DNA of 64,000 nucleotides from Lachnospiraceae bacterium (GTDB lineage: Bacteria; Bacillota; Clostridia; Lachnospirales; Lachnospiraceae): positions 49,193-113,192 of the forward strand of contig CAJTGB010000015.1 in NCBI GenBank assembly GCA_910575835.1. Direction: 5' to 3'. The translations under genes and the position numbers were made by a program. Below, in pieces: positions 1 through 8,902 of the stretch; the first letter of the stretch is position 1, and each line of letters opens with the position of its first letter. The notes beneath the pieces are model-generated. The model had not been told where the DNA came from. It saw nothing but the letters and a program-made list of their open reading frames with translations, and ran no database searches.

Positions 1-776
1 GTGTCGCTTCCATGACATATCTGAAGGCAGTAGAGGCAGGCGTGGATGTGATCGATACCGCGATGTCGCCGTTTGCGCTCGGAACGTCGCAGCCTGCAAC
101 CGAGGTTATGGTCGAGACATTTAAGGATACGCCGTATGATACCGGATTTGACCAAAATCTGCTTGCCGAGATCGCGGACTACTTCCGTCCGATCCGTGAC
201 GAAGCGTTAGAGAGCGGTCTGCTCAATCCGAAGAATATGGGCGTCAACATCAAGACCCTGTTATATCAGGTGCCGGGAGGTATGCTCTCCAATCTGACGT
301 CCCAGCTTAAGGAGCAGAATGCGGAAGACAAGTATTACGATGTGCTGGAAGAGGTTCCGAGAGTGCGCAAGGATCTCGGCGAACCGCCGCTTGTTACACC
401 GTCTTCACAGATCGTAGGTACACAGGCTGTATTTAACGTACTGATGGGCGAGCGTTACAAGATGGCGACCAAGGAGACCAAGGACATCTTAAGCGGCAAA
501 TACGGTACGACCGTCAAGCCGTTTAACGAAGAGGTGACCAAGAAGGTTCTGGGTGAGAATGCGGAAGTTATCACCTGCCGTCCGGCAGATCTGATTCCGG
601 ATGAGTTGGATACGCTGCGCAAGGAATGCGAGCAGTGGAGCCAGCAGGATGAGGACGTGCTTTCTTATGCATTGTTCCCGCAGGTTGCTACGGACTTCTT
701 CAAATACAGAGAGGCGCAGCAGACGAAGGTTGACCAGACGGTTGCCGATACAGAGAACGGAAGCTACCCTGTCTGA
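1..776 (+). CDS. oadA: Oxaloacetate decarboxylase / pyruvate carboxylase type alpha subunit, C-terminal part (5' truncated)
   Basis: The frame is open from the left edge (VASMTYLKAVEAGVDVIDTA reads into it), so the gene begins outside the window. The visible 257 or so residues match the end of the DRE-TIM carboxyltransferase barrel (the PFALGTSQPATE stretch) followed by the conserved carboxylase domain (LLNPKNMGVNIKT, YQVPGGMLSNL, VTPSSQIVGTQAV). This subunit moves CO2 between oxaloacetate or pyruvate and biotin on a carrier protein. There is no C-terminal biotinyl domain with an MKM motif, so the carrier must be a separate protein. A 176-bp gap separates it from the next gene. Family assignment is firm; the exact substrate is inferred. 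Confidence 0.88.
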   Translation, partial: VASMTYLKAVEAGVDVIDTAMSPFALGTSQPATEVMVETFKDTPYDTGFDQNLLAEIADYFRPIRDEALESGLLNPKNMGVNIKTLLYQVPGGMLSNLTSQLKEQNAEDKYYDVLEEVPRVRKDLGEPPLVTPSSQIVGTQAVFNVLMGERYKMATKETKDILSGKYGTTVKPFNEEVTKKVLGENAEVITCRPADLIPDELDTLRKECEQWSQQDEDVLSYALFPQVATDFFKYREAQQTKVDQTVADTENGSYPV

Positions 777-886
777 TTGTATACCTTTAACTATGAAAGA
801 TGTTGGAAATCAGGGCTTGAAGCGATGCGGCCGCTGAGTTCCGACATCTTTTATGATGCGGGTCTGGCGCTGCCGTTCGGCGAGAA

Positions 887-916
887 GCCGCCTGGGCGGC
901 AAGCCGGCAGGCCGGC
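887..916 (+). terminator. GC-rich hairpin between oadA and rpiR (weak terminator candidate)
   Basis: GCCGCC and GGCGGC (887-892 and 895-900) form a perfect 6-bp stem with a TG loop. A second self-complementary GCCGGC pair follows at 903-916. There is no T-run after it, so it may be a pause or processing structure rather than an intrinsic terminator. The rest of 777-952 shows nothing recognisable. Confidence 0.3.
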
Positions 917-952
917 AATGAGAGAAGAGAGTGCAGAAAAGAGACAGGCAAT

Positions 953-1897
953 ATGCAAAATAACAATGAATTATTGCAGAAAATTAATGATGGTTATCCC
1001 AAGTTCAGCAAAGGGCAGAAGAAACTGGCGGAATTTATCCGGGAGGATTATGACAAGGCGGCGTTTCTCACTGCGGCAAAGATGGGCGAAGAGGTTGGCG
1101 TCAGCGAATCTACGGTAGTCCGGTTTGCAATGGCCCTTGGCTACGACGGATACCCGGGATTCCAGAAGGCGCTGGGCGAACTGGTGCGCACGAAGCTGAA
1201 TTCTATCCAGCGTATGGAGGTGACATACGGCAGGATCAGCCAGGGCGAGATCCTGGCTTCGGTGCTGCAGTCGGATATAGAGAAGATCAAGCTTACGATG
1301 GAAGCGATCGACCAGGGGGCCTTCGAGATGGCAGTGGATACGATCCTGAATGCCCGTAAGATCTATGTGGTCGGTATTAGGAGCTGCGCGCCCCTTGCCA
1401 GTTTCCTGTGTTTCTATCTGAATCTGGTATGCGACGATGTGACGGCGGTGAATACCAGCAGCCCAAGCGAGATATTTGAGCAGATGCTTCGGATCGGAGA
1501 GGAAGATGTGATGATCGGAATCAGTTTCCCGCGGTATTCCATGCGCACGCTTAAGGCGCTTGAGTACGCGAGCAACCGGAAGGCTAAGGTCATTACATTG
1601 ACGGACAGCGTACATTCGCCGATGACGCTGTACTCCTCCTGCAATCTGATCGCGAGAAGCGATATGGCGTCTATCGTGGACTCTCTGGTAGCGCCGCTCA
1701 GCGTGGTCAATGCGCTTGTGGTGGCTCTGTGCATGAAGAAACAGAATGAAGTGATCTCAACGCTCACGGCGCTTGAAGGAATCTGGGATGAATATCAGGT
1801 GTACAGTAAGGATGAGCTGAATATGGTAGGCGAGAAAGTAGAGCTGTCAGGTTCATCCGGGAATATGAATTGGTCAGGGGAAAGAGAAGATGAGTAA
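953..1897 (+). CDS. MurR/RpiR family transcriptional regulator
   Basis: A 314-aa regulator. Residues 1-80 form the RpiR helix-turn-helix (KGQKKLAEFIREDYDKAAF, then GVSESTVVRFAMALGYDGYP). Residues about 125-265 form a SIS sugar-phosphate-binding domain (ARKIYVVGIRSCAPLASF, DVMIGISFPRYSMRTLKAL, KVITLTDS). Members of this family sense phosphosugars and control sugar or amino-sugar genes. The target is not evident. The tail after residue 290 is Ser/Gly-rich. The gene overlaps the next one by 8 bp, so the two are probably co-transcribed. Confidence 0.85.
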   Translation: MQNNNELLQKINDGYPKFSKGQKKLAEFIREDYDKAAFLTAAKMGEEVGVSESTVVRFAMALGYDGYPGFQKALGELVRTKLNSIQRMEVTYGRISQGEILASVLQSDIEKIKLTMEAIDQGAFEMAVDTILNARKIYVVGIRSCAPLASFLCFYLNLVCDDVTAVNTSSPSEIFEQMLRIGEEDVMIGISFPRYSMRTLKALEYASNRKAKVITLTDSVHSPMTLYSSCNLIARSDMASIVDSLVAPLSVVNALVVALCMKKQNEVISTLTALEGIWDEYQVYSKDELNMVGEKVELSGSSGNMNWSGEREDE

Positions 1898-3119
1898 GGT
1901 TCTGGTCGTTGGCGGCGGAGCGGCGGGGATGTTCGCGTCGATCGCGGCCGCAAGGAACGGGCATGAGGTATGCCTGTTTGAAAAGAATGAAAAATTAGGA
2001 AAGAAGCTGTTTATCACAGGAAAAGGAAGGTGCAATATCACGAATGCCTGTGATATGGAGACGCTGTTTTCGTCGGTATCAAGCAATTCGAAATTTTTGT
2101 ACAGCAGTTTTTACGGGTGTACCAACGGGGATGTGATACAGTTTTTTGAGGGGCTTGGCGTACGGACGAAGGTAGAGCGTGGAGACAGGGTATTTCCGGT
2201 ATCTGACCATTCTTCGGATGTCATCAGTGCAATGGAGAAGGAGATGAGGCGGCTTAACGTTACCGTACATCTGAGTACAGGTGTTGCCCGGGTGCTTACA
2301 GAGGACGGAAGATTCTCCTGTGCGGAGCTTGACAGCGGGAAGCGGATATACGGGGATTCCTGTATCGTTGCCACCGGAGGACTCTCTTATCCGCTGACGG
2401 GTTCTACAGGGGACGGTTACCGGTTTGCCAGGGAATGCGGACATGAGGTCACGGAGTGTATGCCGTCGCTGGTTCCTATGGAGGTGGGCGAGCCGTGGGC
2501 GGGGCGTCTCATGGGACTGTCTCTTCGCAACGTCACGGCGTCCGTCTTCCGGGAGAACAAGCTTCTGTACCGTGAGTTCGGCGAGATGCTCTTTACGCAT
2601 TACGGGGTCAGCGGGCCGCTTATTATCAGCGCAAGCAGCCAGGTGGGTCATATATTGAGGAAGCAGAACCTCCGTCTTGCGGTGGATCTGAAGCCTGCGC
2701 TCAGCGAAGAACAGCTTGACCGCAGGGTGCTCAGAGACTTTGAAGAGAATCTCAACAGGCAGTTTAAGAATGCAATTGGAAAATTGTTCCCGTCCAAATT
2801 GGTTCCTGTTATGGTAGAATTAAGCGGGATCGATCCTGAGAAGAAGGTAAACGTCATATCCAGGGAGGAGAGACAAAGGCTGGTACACCTGACGAAGAAT
2901 CTGGAGATGACGCTTACCGGGCTTCGGGGCTATGATGAGGCGATCATTACCCGGGGCGGTGTGAAGACGAAGGAGATCGATCCGGGAACTATGGAGTCGA
3001 GATATGTCGGGGGACTTCATTTTGCCGGAGAGGTGTTGGATCTGGATGCGCTTACCGGAGGATTTAATCTGCAGATTGCCTGGTCTACGGGATATGCCGC
3101 CGGCAATGGTGTGCAATGA
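1890..3119 (+). CDS. NAD(P)/FAD-dependent oxidoreductase, HI0933/YhiN family
   Basis: A 409-aa flavoprotein. The N-terminus has the dinucleotide-binding motif VVGGGAAGMFASIAA followed by an acidic residue in CLFEKNEKLGKK. The family signature GKGRCNITNA lies near residue 45. The middle has ATGGLSYPLTGSTGDGY, and the C-terminus has TRGGVKTKEIDPGTMESR and GEVLDLDALTGGFNLQIAWSTG, also typical of HI0933 proteins. BaiN, implicated in bile-acid metabolism in C. scindens, belongs to this broad family, but nothing here shows that role and the family is widespread. The gene lies between the RpiR regulator (overlapping) and cmk. Confidence 0.85.
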   Translation: MSKVLVVGGGAAGMFASIAAARNGHEVCLFEKNEKLGKKLFITGKGRCNITNACDMETLFSSVSSNSKFLYSSFYGCTNGDVIQFFEGLGVRTKVERGDRVFPVSDHSSDVISAMEKEMRRLNVTVHLSTGVARVLTEDGRFSCAELDSGKRIYGDSCIVATGGLSYPLTGSTGDGYRFARECGHEVTECMPSLVPMEVGEPWAGRLMGLSLRNVTASVFRENKLLYREFGEMLFTHYGVSGPLIISASSQVGHILRKQNLRLAVDLKPALSEEQLDRRVLRDFEENLNRQFKNAIGKLFPSKLVPVMVELSGIDPEKKVNVISREERQRLVHLTKNLEMTLTGLRGYDEAIITRGGVKTKEIDPGTMESRYVGGLHFAGEVLDLDALTGGFNLQIAWSTGYAAGNGVQ

Positions 3120-3140
3120 AGAGTGTAAAGGAGAAGAATA

Positions 3141-3797
3141 ATGGGATATAATGTGGCAATTGACGGACCGGCAGGAGCGGGGAAGAGCACGATCGCGAAG
3201 CTGGTTGCAGAGGAGAAGGGATTTATCTACGTGGATACGGGAGCCATGTACAGAGGGCTTGCGATCCATTTCCTTGACAGAGGGATACGGGCGGAGGAGA
3301 CGGATAAGGTCATCGAGGCGTGTAAGGATGCGGACGTGAAGATCCGGTATGAGGAAGGGGTACAGCAGGTGTTCCTGAATGGTACTAACATTACGGGGCG
3401 GCTAAGGGATGAGGCGGTAGGACAGATGACTTCTAAGTGCTCTGTGATCCCGGAGGTCCGCGCGAAGCTTCTGGACCTTCAAAGAGATCTTGCAAGGGCT
3501 CAGGATGTGATCATGGACGGAAGGGATATCGGCACCTGCGTGCTGCCTGACGCCGATGTGAAGGTCTATCTGACGGCGAGCGTACAGACGCGCGCGAAGC
3601 GGCGTTATGATGAATTGACGGCAAAAGGGGAGGCCTGTGATCTCGATGAGATCGCAAGGGATATCAAGGAGCGCGACGAGCGGGATATGAACCGGGAGAC
3701 GGCGCCCTTAAGGCAGGCTGAGGATGCGGTGCTGGTGGATAGTTCGGATATGACGATCGAAGAGGTCGTGAAGGAGATCGCGGGGCTTTGTATGTAA
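3141..3797 (+). CDS. cmk: Cytidylate kinase
   Basis: A 218-aa (d)CMP kinase that transfers phosphate from ATP to CMP or dCMP. The P-loop is IDGPAGAGKSTIAK at residues 6-19. Other family features are YVDTGAMYRGLA, the CMP-binding MDGRDIGTCVLPDADVKVYL and the lid RDERDMNRE. An AAGGAG ribosome binding site precedes the ATG. The order cmk-ispH-S1 domain protein is a common clostridial arrangement. Confidence 0.95.
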   Translation: MGYNVAIDGPAGAGKSTIAKLVAEEKGFIYVDTGAMYRGLAIHFLDRGIRAEETDKVIEACKDADVKIRYEEGVQQVFLNGTNITGRLRDEAVGQMTSKCSVIPEVRAKLLDLQRDLARAQDVIMDGRDIGTCVLPDADVKVYLTASVQTRAKRRYDELTAKGEACDLDEIARDIKERDERDMNRETAPLRQAEDAVLVDSSDMTIEEVVKEIAGLCM

Positions 3798-3873
3798 CAA
3801 AGCGGCTTGTCCGAACTGCTGCGATATCGCCTGCATGGGCCTGGATATTACGAAGAAAGAGAAGGAACGGAAT

Positions 3874-4731
3874 GTGAAGGTTGAATTAGCGAGGACCGCC
3901 GGCTTCTGCTTTGGAGTGAAGCGCGCGGTAGATATGGTCTATGAGCAGGTCCGGCGTTATGAGGGACAGAAGATCTATACATACGGCCCGATCATCCATA
4001 ATGAGGAAGTGATCAAGGATCTTGCGAAGCAGGGCGTGAAGGTGATCCATTCGGAAGAGGAGCTTGCGCAGATCAAGGAAGGCGTTGTGGTCATCCGTTC
4101 TCACGGCGTGGCAAAGAGCGTCTATGACCGCATGGAAGAAAAAGGGATCATCTGTGTTGACGCAACTTGTCCGTTTGTAAAGAAGATTCATGACATTGTG
4201 GCAAAAGAAAGTGAGAAAGGATCGCATATTGTAATTATCGGAGACGGCGCACACCCCGAAGTAGAAGGGACCAGAGGATGGGCTGGAGACCGGGCGGACG
4301 TCATACAGACGCATGAGGAAGCAAGGCAATTCGTGCACGAAAATAAGAGCCAAAAGCTGTGCATCGTTTCTCAGACGACATTTAATTACAATAAATTCAA
4401 AGATTTAGTTGAAATTATCGAAGAAAAGGGTTATGATATAATTGTTTTAAATACGATCTGCAATGCGACGAAGGAGAGACAGGAGGAGGCGCGCCGGATT
4501 GCGGGGAGAGTCGACGCTATGGTGGTTATAGGGGACGAGCATAGTTCGAATACTCAGAAGTTATTTGAAATATGTAAGAACGAATGTTTGAATACGTACT
4601 ATATACAGACACTTGACGATTTGGATATGAATCAATTAAGGTCCGTGGAAACAGTAGGTATTACAGCAGGGGCATCCACGCCCAATATTATAATTGAGGA
4701 GGTTCAAAATTATGTCAGAATTAACTTTTGA
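3874..4731 (+). CDS. ispH: 4-hydroxy-3-methylbut-2-enyl diphosphate reductase
   Basis: IspH/LytB is the last enzyme of the MEP isoprenoid pathway and carries a [4Fe-4S] cluster. The three cluster cysteines are visible: the one in RTAGFCFGVKRAV, the one in DATCPFVKK and the one in LNTICNATKERQ. The start chosen is GTG 3874, because family members begin with (M)KVELARTAGFCFG and AAGGA lies just upstream. A longer in-frame ATG at 3835 would add 13 unrelated residues. The 3' end overlaps the S1-domain gene by 20 bp in another frame. Confidence 0.93.
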   Translation: MKVELARTAGFCFGVKRAVDMVYEQVRRYEGQKIYTYGPIIHNEEVIKDLAKQGVKVIHSEEELAQIKEGVVVIRSHGVAKSVYDRMEEKGIICVDATCPFVKKIHDIVAKESEKGSHIVIIGDGAHPEVEGTRGWAGDRADVIQTHEEARQFVHENKSQKLCIVSQTTFNYNKFKDLVEIIEEKGYDIIVLNTICNATKERQEEARRIAGRVDAMVVIGDEHSSNTQKLFEICKNECLNTYYIQTLDDLDMNQLRSVETVGITAGASTPNIIIEEVQNYVRINF

Positions 4732-5818
4732 ACAAATGTTGGAGGAGTCTTTCAAGACAATAAGAAATGGAGAGGTTGTAGATGGTACTGTCATCGACGT
4801 TAAGCCTGATGAAATCATCTTGAATATAGGATACAAGGCAGACGGTATCATCACAAGAAACGAGTACACGAACGAGACGAACGCAGATCTGACTACGATG
4901 GTATCAGTGGGGGATGCCATGACTGCGAAGGTCTTGAAGGTTAATGATGGCGAAGGTCAGGTGTTATTAACATATAAGCGTCTTGCTGCCGAGAAGGGTA
5001 ATGAGAGGCTTAGAGAAGCATATGAGAATCATGAAGTGCTGAAGGCTCCGGTAGCACAGATTCTTGGAGGCGGGTTGAGCGTTGTAATCGAAGAGGCAAG
5101 GGTATTTATCCCGGCAAGCCTTGTATCTGATACCTATGAGAAGGATCTGAGCAAGTATCAGGATCAGGAGATCGAGTTCGTGATCAGCGAGTTCAATCCA
5201 AGAAGGAACCGTGTGATCGGCGATAGAAGGCAGCTTCTTGTTGCGGAGCGTGCAGAGAAGCAGAAGGAACTGTTTGCGAAGATCCAGGCGGGAGACCGGA
5301 TGGAAGGTGTTGTTAAGAATGTAACGGATTTCGGCGCATTTATTGACTTAGGAGGAGTTGACGGACTTCTTCATATCTCAGAAATGTCATGGGGACGTGT
5401 CGAGAATCCGAAGAAGGTGTTCAAGGTCGGTGAGACAGTAGAAGTGATGATCAAGGAGATTCACGATACCAAGATTGCTCTGAGCCTTAAGTTCCCGGAG
5501 AGCAATCCATGGGCGAATGCTGCCGACAGCTATGCAGTAGGAACCGTATTGGACGGCAGAGTTGCCAGAATGACAGATTTTGGCGCGTTTGTTGAGCTTG
5601 CACCCGGAGTGGATGCATTGCTCCACGTTTCACAGATTTCAAGGGCACATGTAGACAAGCCGTCAGATGTATTGTCCGTAGGTCAGGAGATCACTGCCAA
5701 GGTAGTAGACCTGAATGTGGCAGAGAAGAAGATCAGCCTTAGCATGAAGGCTTTGGAGTCGGCATCTGATGCACCGGAGAAGGCAGAAGACGAGAATGAG
5801 GCTGCAGAAGAGGTATAA
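4712..5818 (+). CDS. S1 RNA-binding domain protein (ribosomal protein S1-like)
   Basis: A 368-aa protein with about four S1 OB-fold repeats at residues roughly 15-85, 100-165, 185-255 and 270-340. The last two are the clearest (GVVKNVTDFGAFIDLGGVDG and GRVARMTDFGAFVELAPGVD, each followed by LLH[IV]S). The C-terminal tail is acidic. ATG 4712 has GAGGAGG eight bases upstream, which makes it the start over an in-frame site at 4694. Some Clostridia fuse IspH to S1 domains; here the genes are separate but overlap. Probably acts in mRNA binding and translation. Confidence 0.9.
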   Translation: MSELTFEQMLEESFKTIRNGEVVDGTVIDVKPDEIILNIGYKADGIITRNEYTNETNADLTTMVSVGDAMTAKVLKVNDGEGQVLLTYKRLAAEKGNERLREAYENHEVLKAPVAQILGGGLSVVIEEARVFIPASLVSDTYEKDLSKYQDQEIEFVISEFNPRRNRVIGDRRQLLVAERAEKQKELFAKIQAGDRMEGVVKNVTDFGAFIDLGGVDGLLHISEMSWGRVENPKKVFKVGETVEVMIKEIHDTKIALSLKFPESNPWANAADSYAVGTVLDGRVARMTDFGAFVELAPGVDALLHVSQISRAHVDKPSDVLSVGQEITAKVVDLNVAEKKISLSMKALESASDAPEKAEDENEAAEEV

Positions 5819-5850
5819 GGTTAAGGCAACGGAATACTACATGATTATTG

Positions 5851-5880
5851 GATAGAGGCCTGTCGGCCTCTATCTTTTAT
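5851..5880 (+). terminator. Intrinsic terminator after the cmk-ispH-S1 operon
   Basis: GATAGAGGCC and GGCCTCTATC pair perfectly (10 bp) around a TGTC loop and are followed by TTTTAT. Confidence 0.9.
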
Positions 5881-6000
5881 GCGTTAAAAAATCAACAAGT
5901 TGTTCACGGAAATATACAAAGAAATCCTCGTATTTACTGGATAATTGGGGGATTTTGATGTATAGTAATAAAGAGTAAAAAGGAAGGAAGGAAAAAAGGG

Positions 6001-7320
6001 ATGGCATTGTTAACTTTTAAGGGTGGTATTCATCCGGATGACGGCAAGAGCCTGGCAAAAGAGAAGGCCATTGTCGAAGTAAAACCCAAAGGGGATCTGG
6101 TATATCCGGTATCCCAGCATATCGGCGCTCCGGCCAGTCCGGTAGTGGCGGTAGGCGACCGTGTCCTTAAGGGGCAGATGATAGCGGAAGCCGGAGGCTT
6201 CGTCTCCGCGCCGATCTATGCGTCTGTATCCGGTAAGGTCAAGGCGATCGCGCCGCATCTGAATCCGACAGGCGGGACAGTGAACAGTATTGTCATTGAG
6301 AATGACGGTGAGTATGAAGAGGTGGAATATCCGGCTGTCAAACCGTTGGACGAGATGACGAAGGAAGAGATCTTGAATACGATCGGCAATGCAGGAATTG
6401 TAGGTATGGGCGGTGCGGGATTCCCGACCAGGGTTAAGCTCTCGCCTAAGGAACCGGATAAGATTGATTATATTATTGCGAACTGCGCGGAATGTGAGCC
6501 GTATATCACGGCTGACTACAGATGCATGCTGGAGATACCGGAGAAGCTGGTGGGCGGTATGAAGATTATCCTTAAGCTCTTTGACAACGCGAAGGGTATA
6601 TTTGGGGTAGAGGATAATAAGCCGGATTGTATTGAGAAGCTCAGGGAGCTTACGAAGGATGAACCGCGGATCGAAGTGCTTGCGCTTAAGACGAAGTATC
6701 CGCAGGGCGGTGAGCGTCAGCTTATCTACGCGACGACAGGAAGGGCGATCAATTCCGCGATGCTTCCGGCAGACGCGGGATGCGTGGTTGATAACGTAGC
6801 GACGATCATCAGTATCTATGAGGCTGTAGCGGAAGGCCGTCCGTCCATGGAGCGCGTGACCACAGTAAGCGGCGACGCTGTGAACGAACCGGGGAACTTC
6901 CGGGTTCCGTTCGGGCTTAATCAGGCAGAGCTGATCGAGGCTGCCGGCGGATATAAGAGCGAACCTGAGAAGGTGATCTCAGGCGGACCGATGATGGGAT
7001 TCTCCATGTTTACTCTGGATGTCCCGATCACGAAGACCTCTTCGTCGATTCTCTGTCTTACGAAGGACGAGGTTGCAAAGTTTGAGCCGACGGCATGTAT
7101 CAACTGCGGACGCTGCGTGGACGCCTGTCCGAGCCGTCTGATCCCGTCAAGGCTTGCGGACTATGCGGAACATCAGGATGAAGCGGCATTTACGAAGCAC
7201 GAGGGCTTAGAGTGTATGGAATGCGGTTCCTGCAGTTTTGTGTGTCCGGCGAAACGGCCGCTTAAGCAGGCGATCGGTTCCATGAGAAAGATCGCGCTTG
7301 CGAACCGCAAGAAGAAATAA
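6001..7320 (+). CDS. rnfC: Electron transport complex subunit RnfC
   Basis: A 439-aa peripheral subunit, the NADH-facing entry point of the Rnf ferredoxin:NAD+ oxidoreductase. The N-terminus has the barrel-sandwich segment (KGGIHPDDGKSL). The nucleotide/FMN-binding region includes GNAGIVGMGGAGFPTRVKL and CAECEPYITAD. Near the C-terminus are two [4Fe-4S] motifs, CINCGRCVDACPSRL and CMECGSCSFVCPAKRP. It is the first gene of the rnfCDGEAB operon, with GGAAGG-type Shine-Dalgarno sequence upstream. A TATAGT hexamer at 5961-5966 may be its -10, but no good -35 is seen. Confidence 0.95.
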   Translation: MALLTFKGGIHPDDGKSLAKEKAIVEVKPKGDLVYPVSQHIGAPASPVVAVGDRVLKGQMIAEAGGFVSAPIYASVSGKVKAIAPHLNPTGGTVNSIVIENDGEYEEVEYPAVKPLDEMTKEEILNTIGNAGIVGMGGAGFPTRVKLSPKEPDKIDYIIANCAECEPYITADYRCMLEIPEKLVGGMKIILKLFDNAKGIFGVEDNKPDCIEKLRELTKDEPRIEVLALKTKYPQGGERQLIYATTGRAINSAMLPADAGCVVDNVATIISIYEAVAEGRPSMERVTTVSGDAVNEPGNFRVPFGLNQAELIEAAGGYKSEPEKVISGGPMMGFSMFTLDVPITKTSSSILCLTKDEVAKFEPTACINCGRCVDACPSRLIPSRLADYAEHQDEAAFTKHEGLECMECGSCSFVCPAKRPLKQAIGSMRKIALANRKKK

Positions 7321-7353
7321 AGAATCTAATAGAAGAGGAAGAGGTGAACAAAC

Positions 7354-8304
7354 GTGAGTGAAAACAAGTTGAAAATGTCATCTTCACCACACATACGTTC
7401 CAAAGTTACTTCAGCCAATATCATGCTCTATGTGACGATCGCATTGCTGCCGGCTTCTGCCTTTGGTGTATGGAACTTTGGAGTGTCAGCGCTTGTGATG
7501 CTGATCTGTACGACGGCGTCATCTGTCCTGACAGAATACATATATGAGAAATTAATGCACAAGAAGATCACCGTGAATGATTTCAGCGCGGTGGTTACCG
7601 GACTATTGCTGGGGCTTAATATGCCTGCATCCGCACCATGGTGGATGGGCGTGCTGGGCGGCGTCTTTGCGATCCTGATCGTGAAGCAGCTCTTCGGAGG
7701 ACTGGGACAGAACTTCATGAACCCGGCTCTCGGTGCAAGGTGTTTCCTGCTGATATCATTTACAAGCCAGATGACTACATTTGTCTATGACGGAGTAACA
7801 GGACCGACCCCGCTGGCACAGTTAAAGAGCGGTGAAACGGTTGACAGCATGAGCATGCTGCTTGGACGGATTCCGGGAACGATCGGCGAGACGTCGGTGA
7901 TCGCGATTATCATCGGAGCGATCTTCCTGATCCTTTTGGGCGTCATCGATCTTCGGATCCCTGGAACCTATATTGTGTCATTTGTTATATTTGTCGGTAT
8001 ATTCGGACATTTTGCGAACCCGAATATCGGATTTTTCGATCCGCAGTATATTACCGCGCATCTTTGCGGAGGCGGTCTGATGCTCGGTGCATGGTTTATG
8101 GCGACTGATTATGTAACCTCGCCGATCACGAAGAGAGGGCAGCTTGTCTACGGTGCGCTTCTCGGTATCCTGACCGGTCTGTTCCGTCTCTTCGGCGGTT
8201 CCGCGGAAGGCGTATCTTATGCGATCATCATCAGCAACCTCTTAGTGCCGTTGATCGAGAGAGTTACTCTTCCAAAGCCATTCGGTAAAGGAGGAGAAAA
8301 ATAA
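7354..8304 (+). CDS. rnfD: Electron transport complex subunit RnfD
   Basis: A 316-aa integral membrane subunit with many hydrophobic helices (LYVTIALLPASAFGVWNFG and others). The covalent FMN attachment motif is in VTGPTPLAQL near residue 150; ApbE flavinylates a Thr of this type. The start is GTG 7354 behind AGAGGAAGAGG. Its stop codon overlaps the rnfG start (TAATG), showing translational coupling. The gene for the flavinyl transferase is 4 kb downstream (12338-13330). Confidence 0.95.
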   Translation: MSENKLKMSSSPHIRSKVTSANIMLYVTIALLPASAFGVWNFGVSALVMLICTTASSVLTEYIYEKLMHKKITVNDFSAVVTGLLLGLNMPASAPWWMGVLGGVFAILIVKQLFGGLGQNFMNPALGARCFLLISFTSQMTTFVYDGVTGPTPLAQLKSGETVDSMSMLLGRIPGTIGETSVIAIIIGAIFLILLGVIDLRIPGTYIVSFVIFVGIFGHFANPNIGFFDPQYITAHLCGGGLMLGAWFMATDYVTSPITKRGQLVYGALLGILTGLFRLFGGSAEGVSYAIIISNLLVPLIERVTLPKPFGKGGEK

Positions 8305-8885
8305 TGAATAAAATTCTGAAAAACACGTTGATCCTGACGGCGATCACACTGGTTGCAGGCCTCGGTCTTGGACTGGTATACGAGATCACGAAGGCGCCGA
8401 TCGCCCAGGCTCAGGAGACTGCCAAGAAGAAAGCATGGCAGGAGGTATTCCCGGAAGCGGATATCAATGATTTTGCACAGGTGGAGGTCGATGAGGCAGC
8501 CGCCGATCAGGCGCTTGCCGATATGGGCGTTAACGGAACCGTCGACGAGGCATGTACGGTAGGCGATATGGGATATGTAGTCACCGCGACTGACAAGGAC
8601 GGATTCGGCGGCAGTATCCAGGTGACGGTTGGAATCACCAGCGACGGCACGGTGAACGGAGTATCCATCCTGTCCATCAATGAGACGGCAGGTCTTGGAA
8701 TGAAGGCTGCGGAAAGCTCATTCTACGGACAGTATGAAGGTAAACAGACAGAGAAGTTTGTGGTATCCAAGGACGGCGGGGACGGTGAGCCTATCGACGC
8801 TCTAAGCGGCGCGACGATCACGTCGAGATCCGTGACGGGAGCCGTCAATGCGGCGCTTGGATATTATCAGGCTGCGTTTCAATAG
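8304..8885 (+). CDS. rnfG: Electron transport complex subunit RnfG
   Basis: A 193-aa protein with one N-terminal membrane anchor (TLILTAITLVAGLGLGLVYE) and an extracytoplasmic FMN-binding domain. The flavinylation motif is SGATITSRSVTGAVN near the C-terminus, the site where FMN is linked to Thr by a phosphoester bond. The length is normal for clostridial RnfG. It is translationally coupled to rnfD. Confidence 0.94.
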   Translation: MNKILKNTLILTAITLVAGLGLGLVYEITKAPIAQAQETAKKKAWQEVFPEADINDFAQVEVDEAAADQALADMGVNGTVDEACTVGDMGYVVTATDKDGFGGSIQVTVGITSDGTVNGVSILSINETAGLGMKAAESSFYGQYEGKQTEKFVVSKDGGDGEPIDALSGATITSRSVTGAVNAALGYYQAAFQ

Positions 8886-8902
8886 GGATAGGAGGTAGTA
8901 AG

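Noticed and set aside
1890..3119. BaiN bile-acid flavoprotein
   Set aside because: The HI0933 family is widespread and no other bai genes are in the window.
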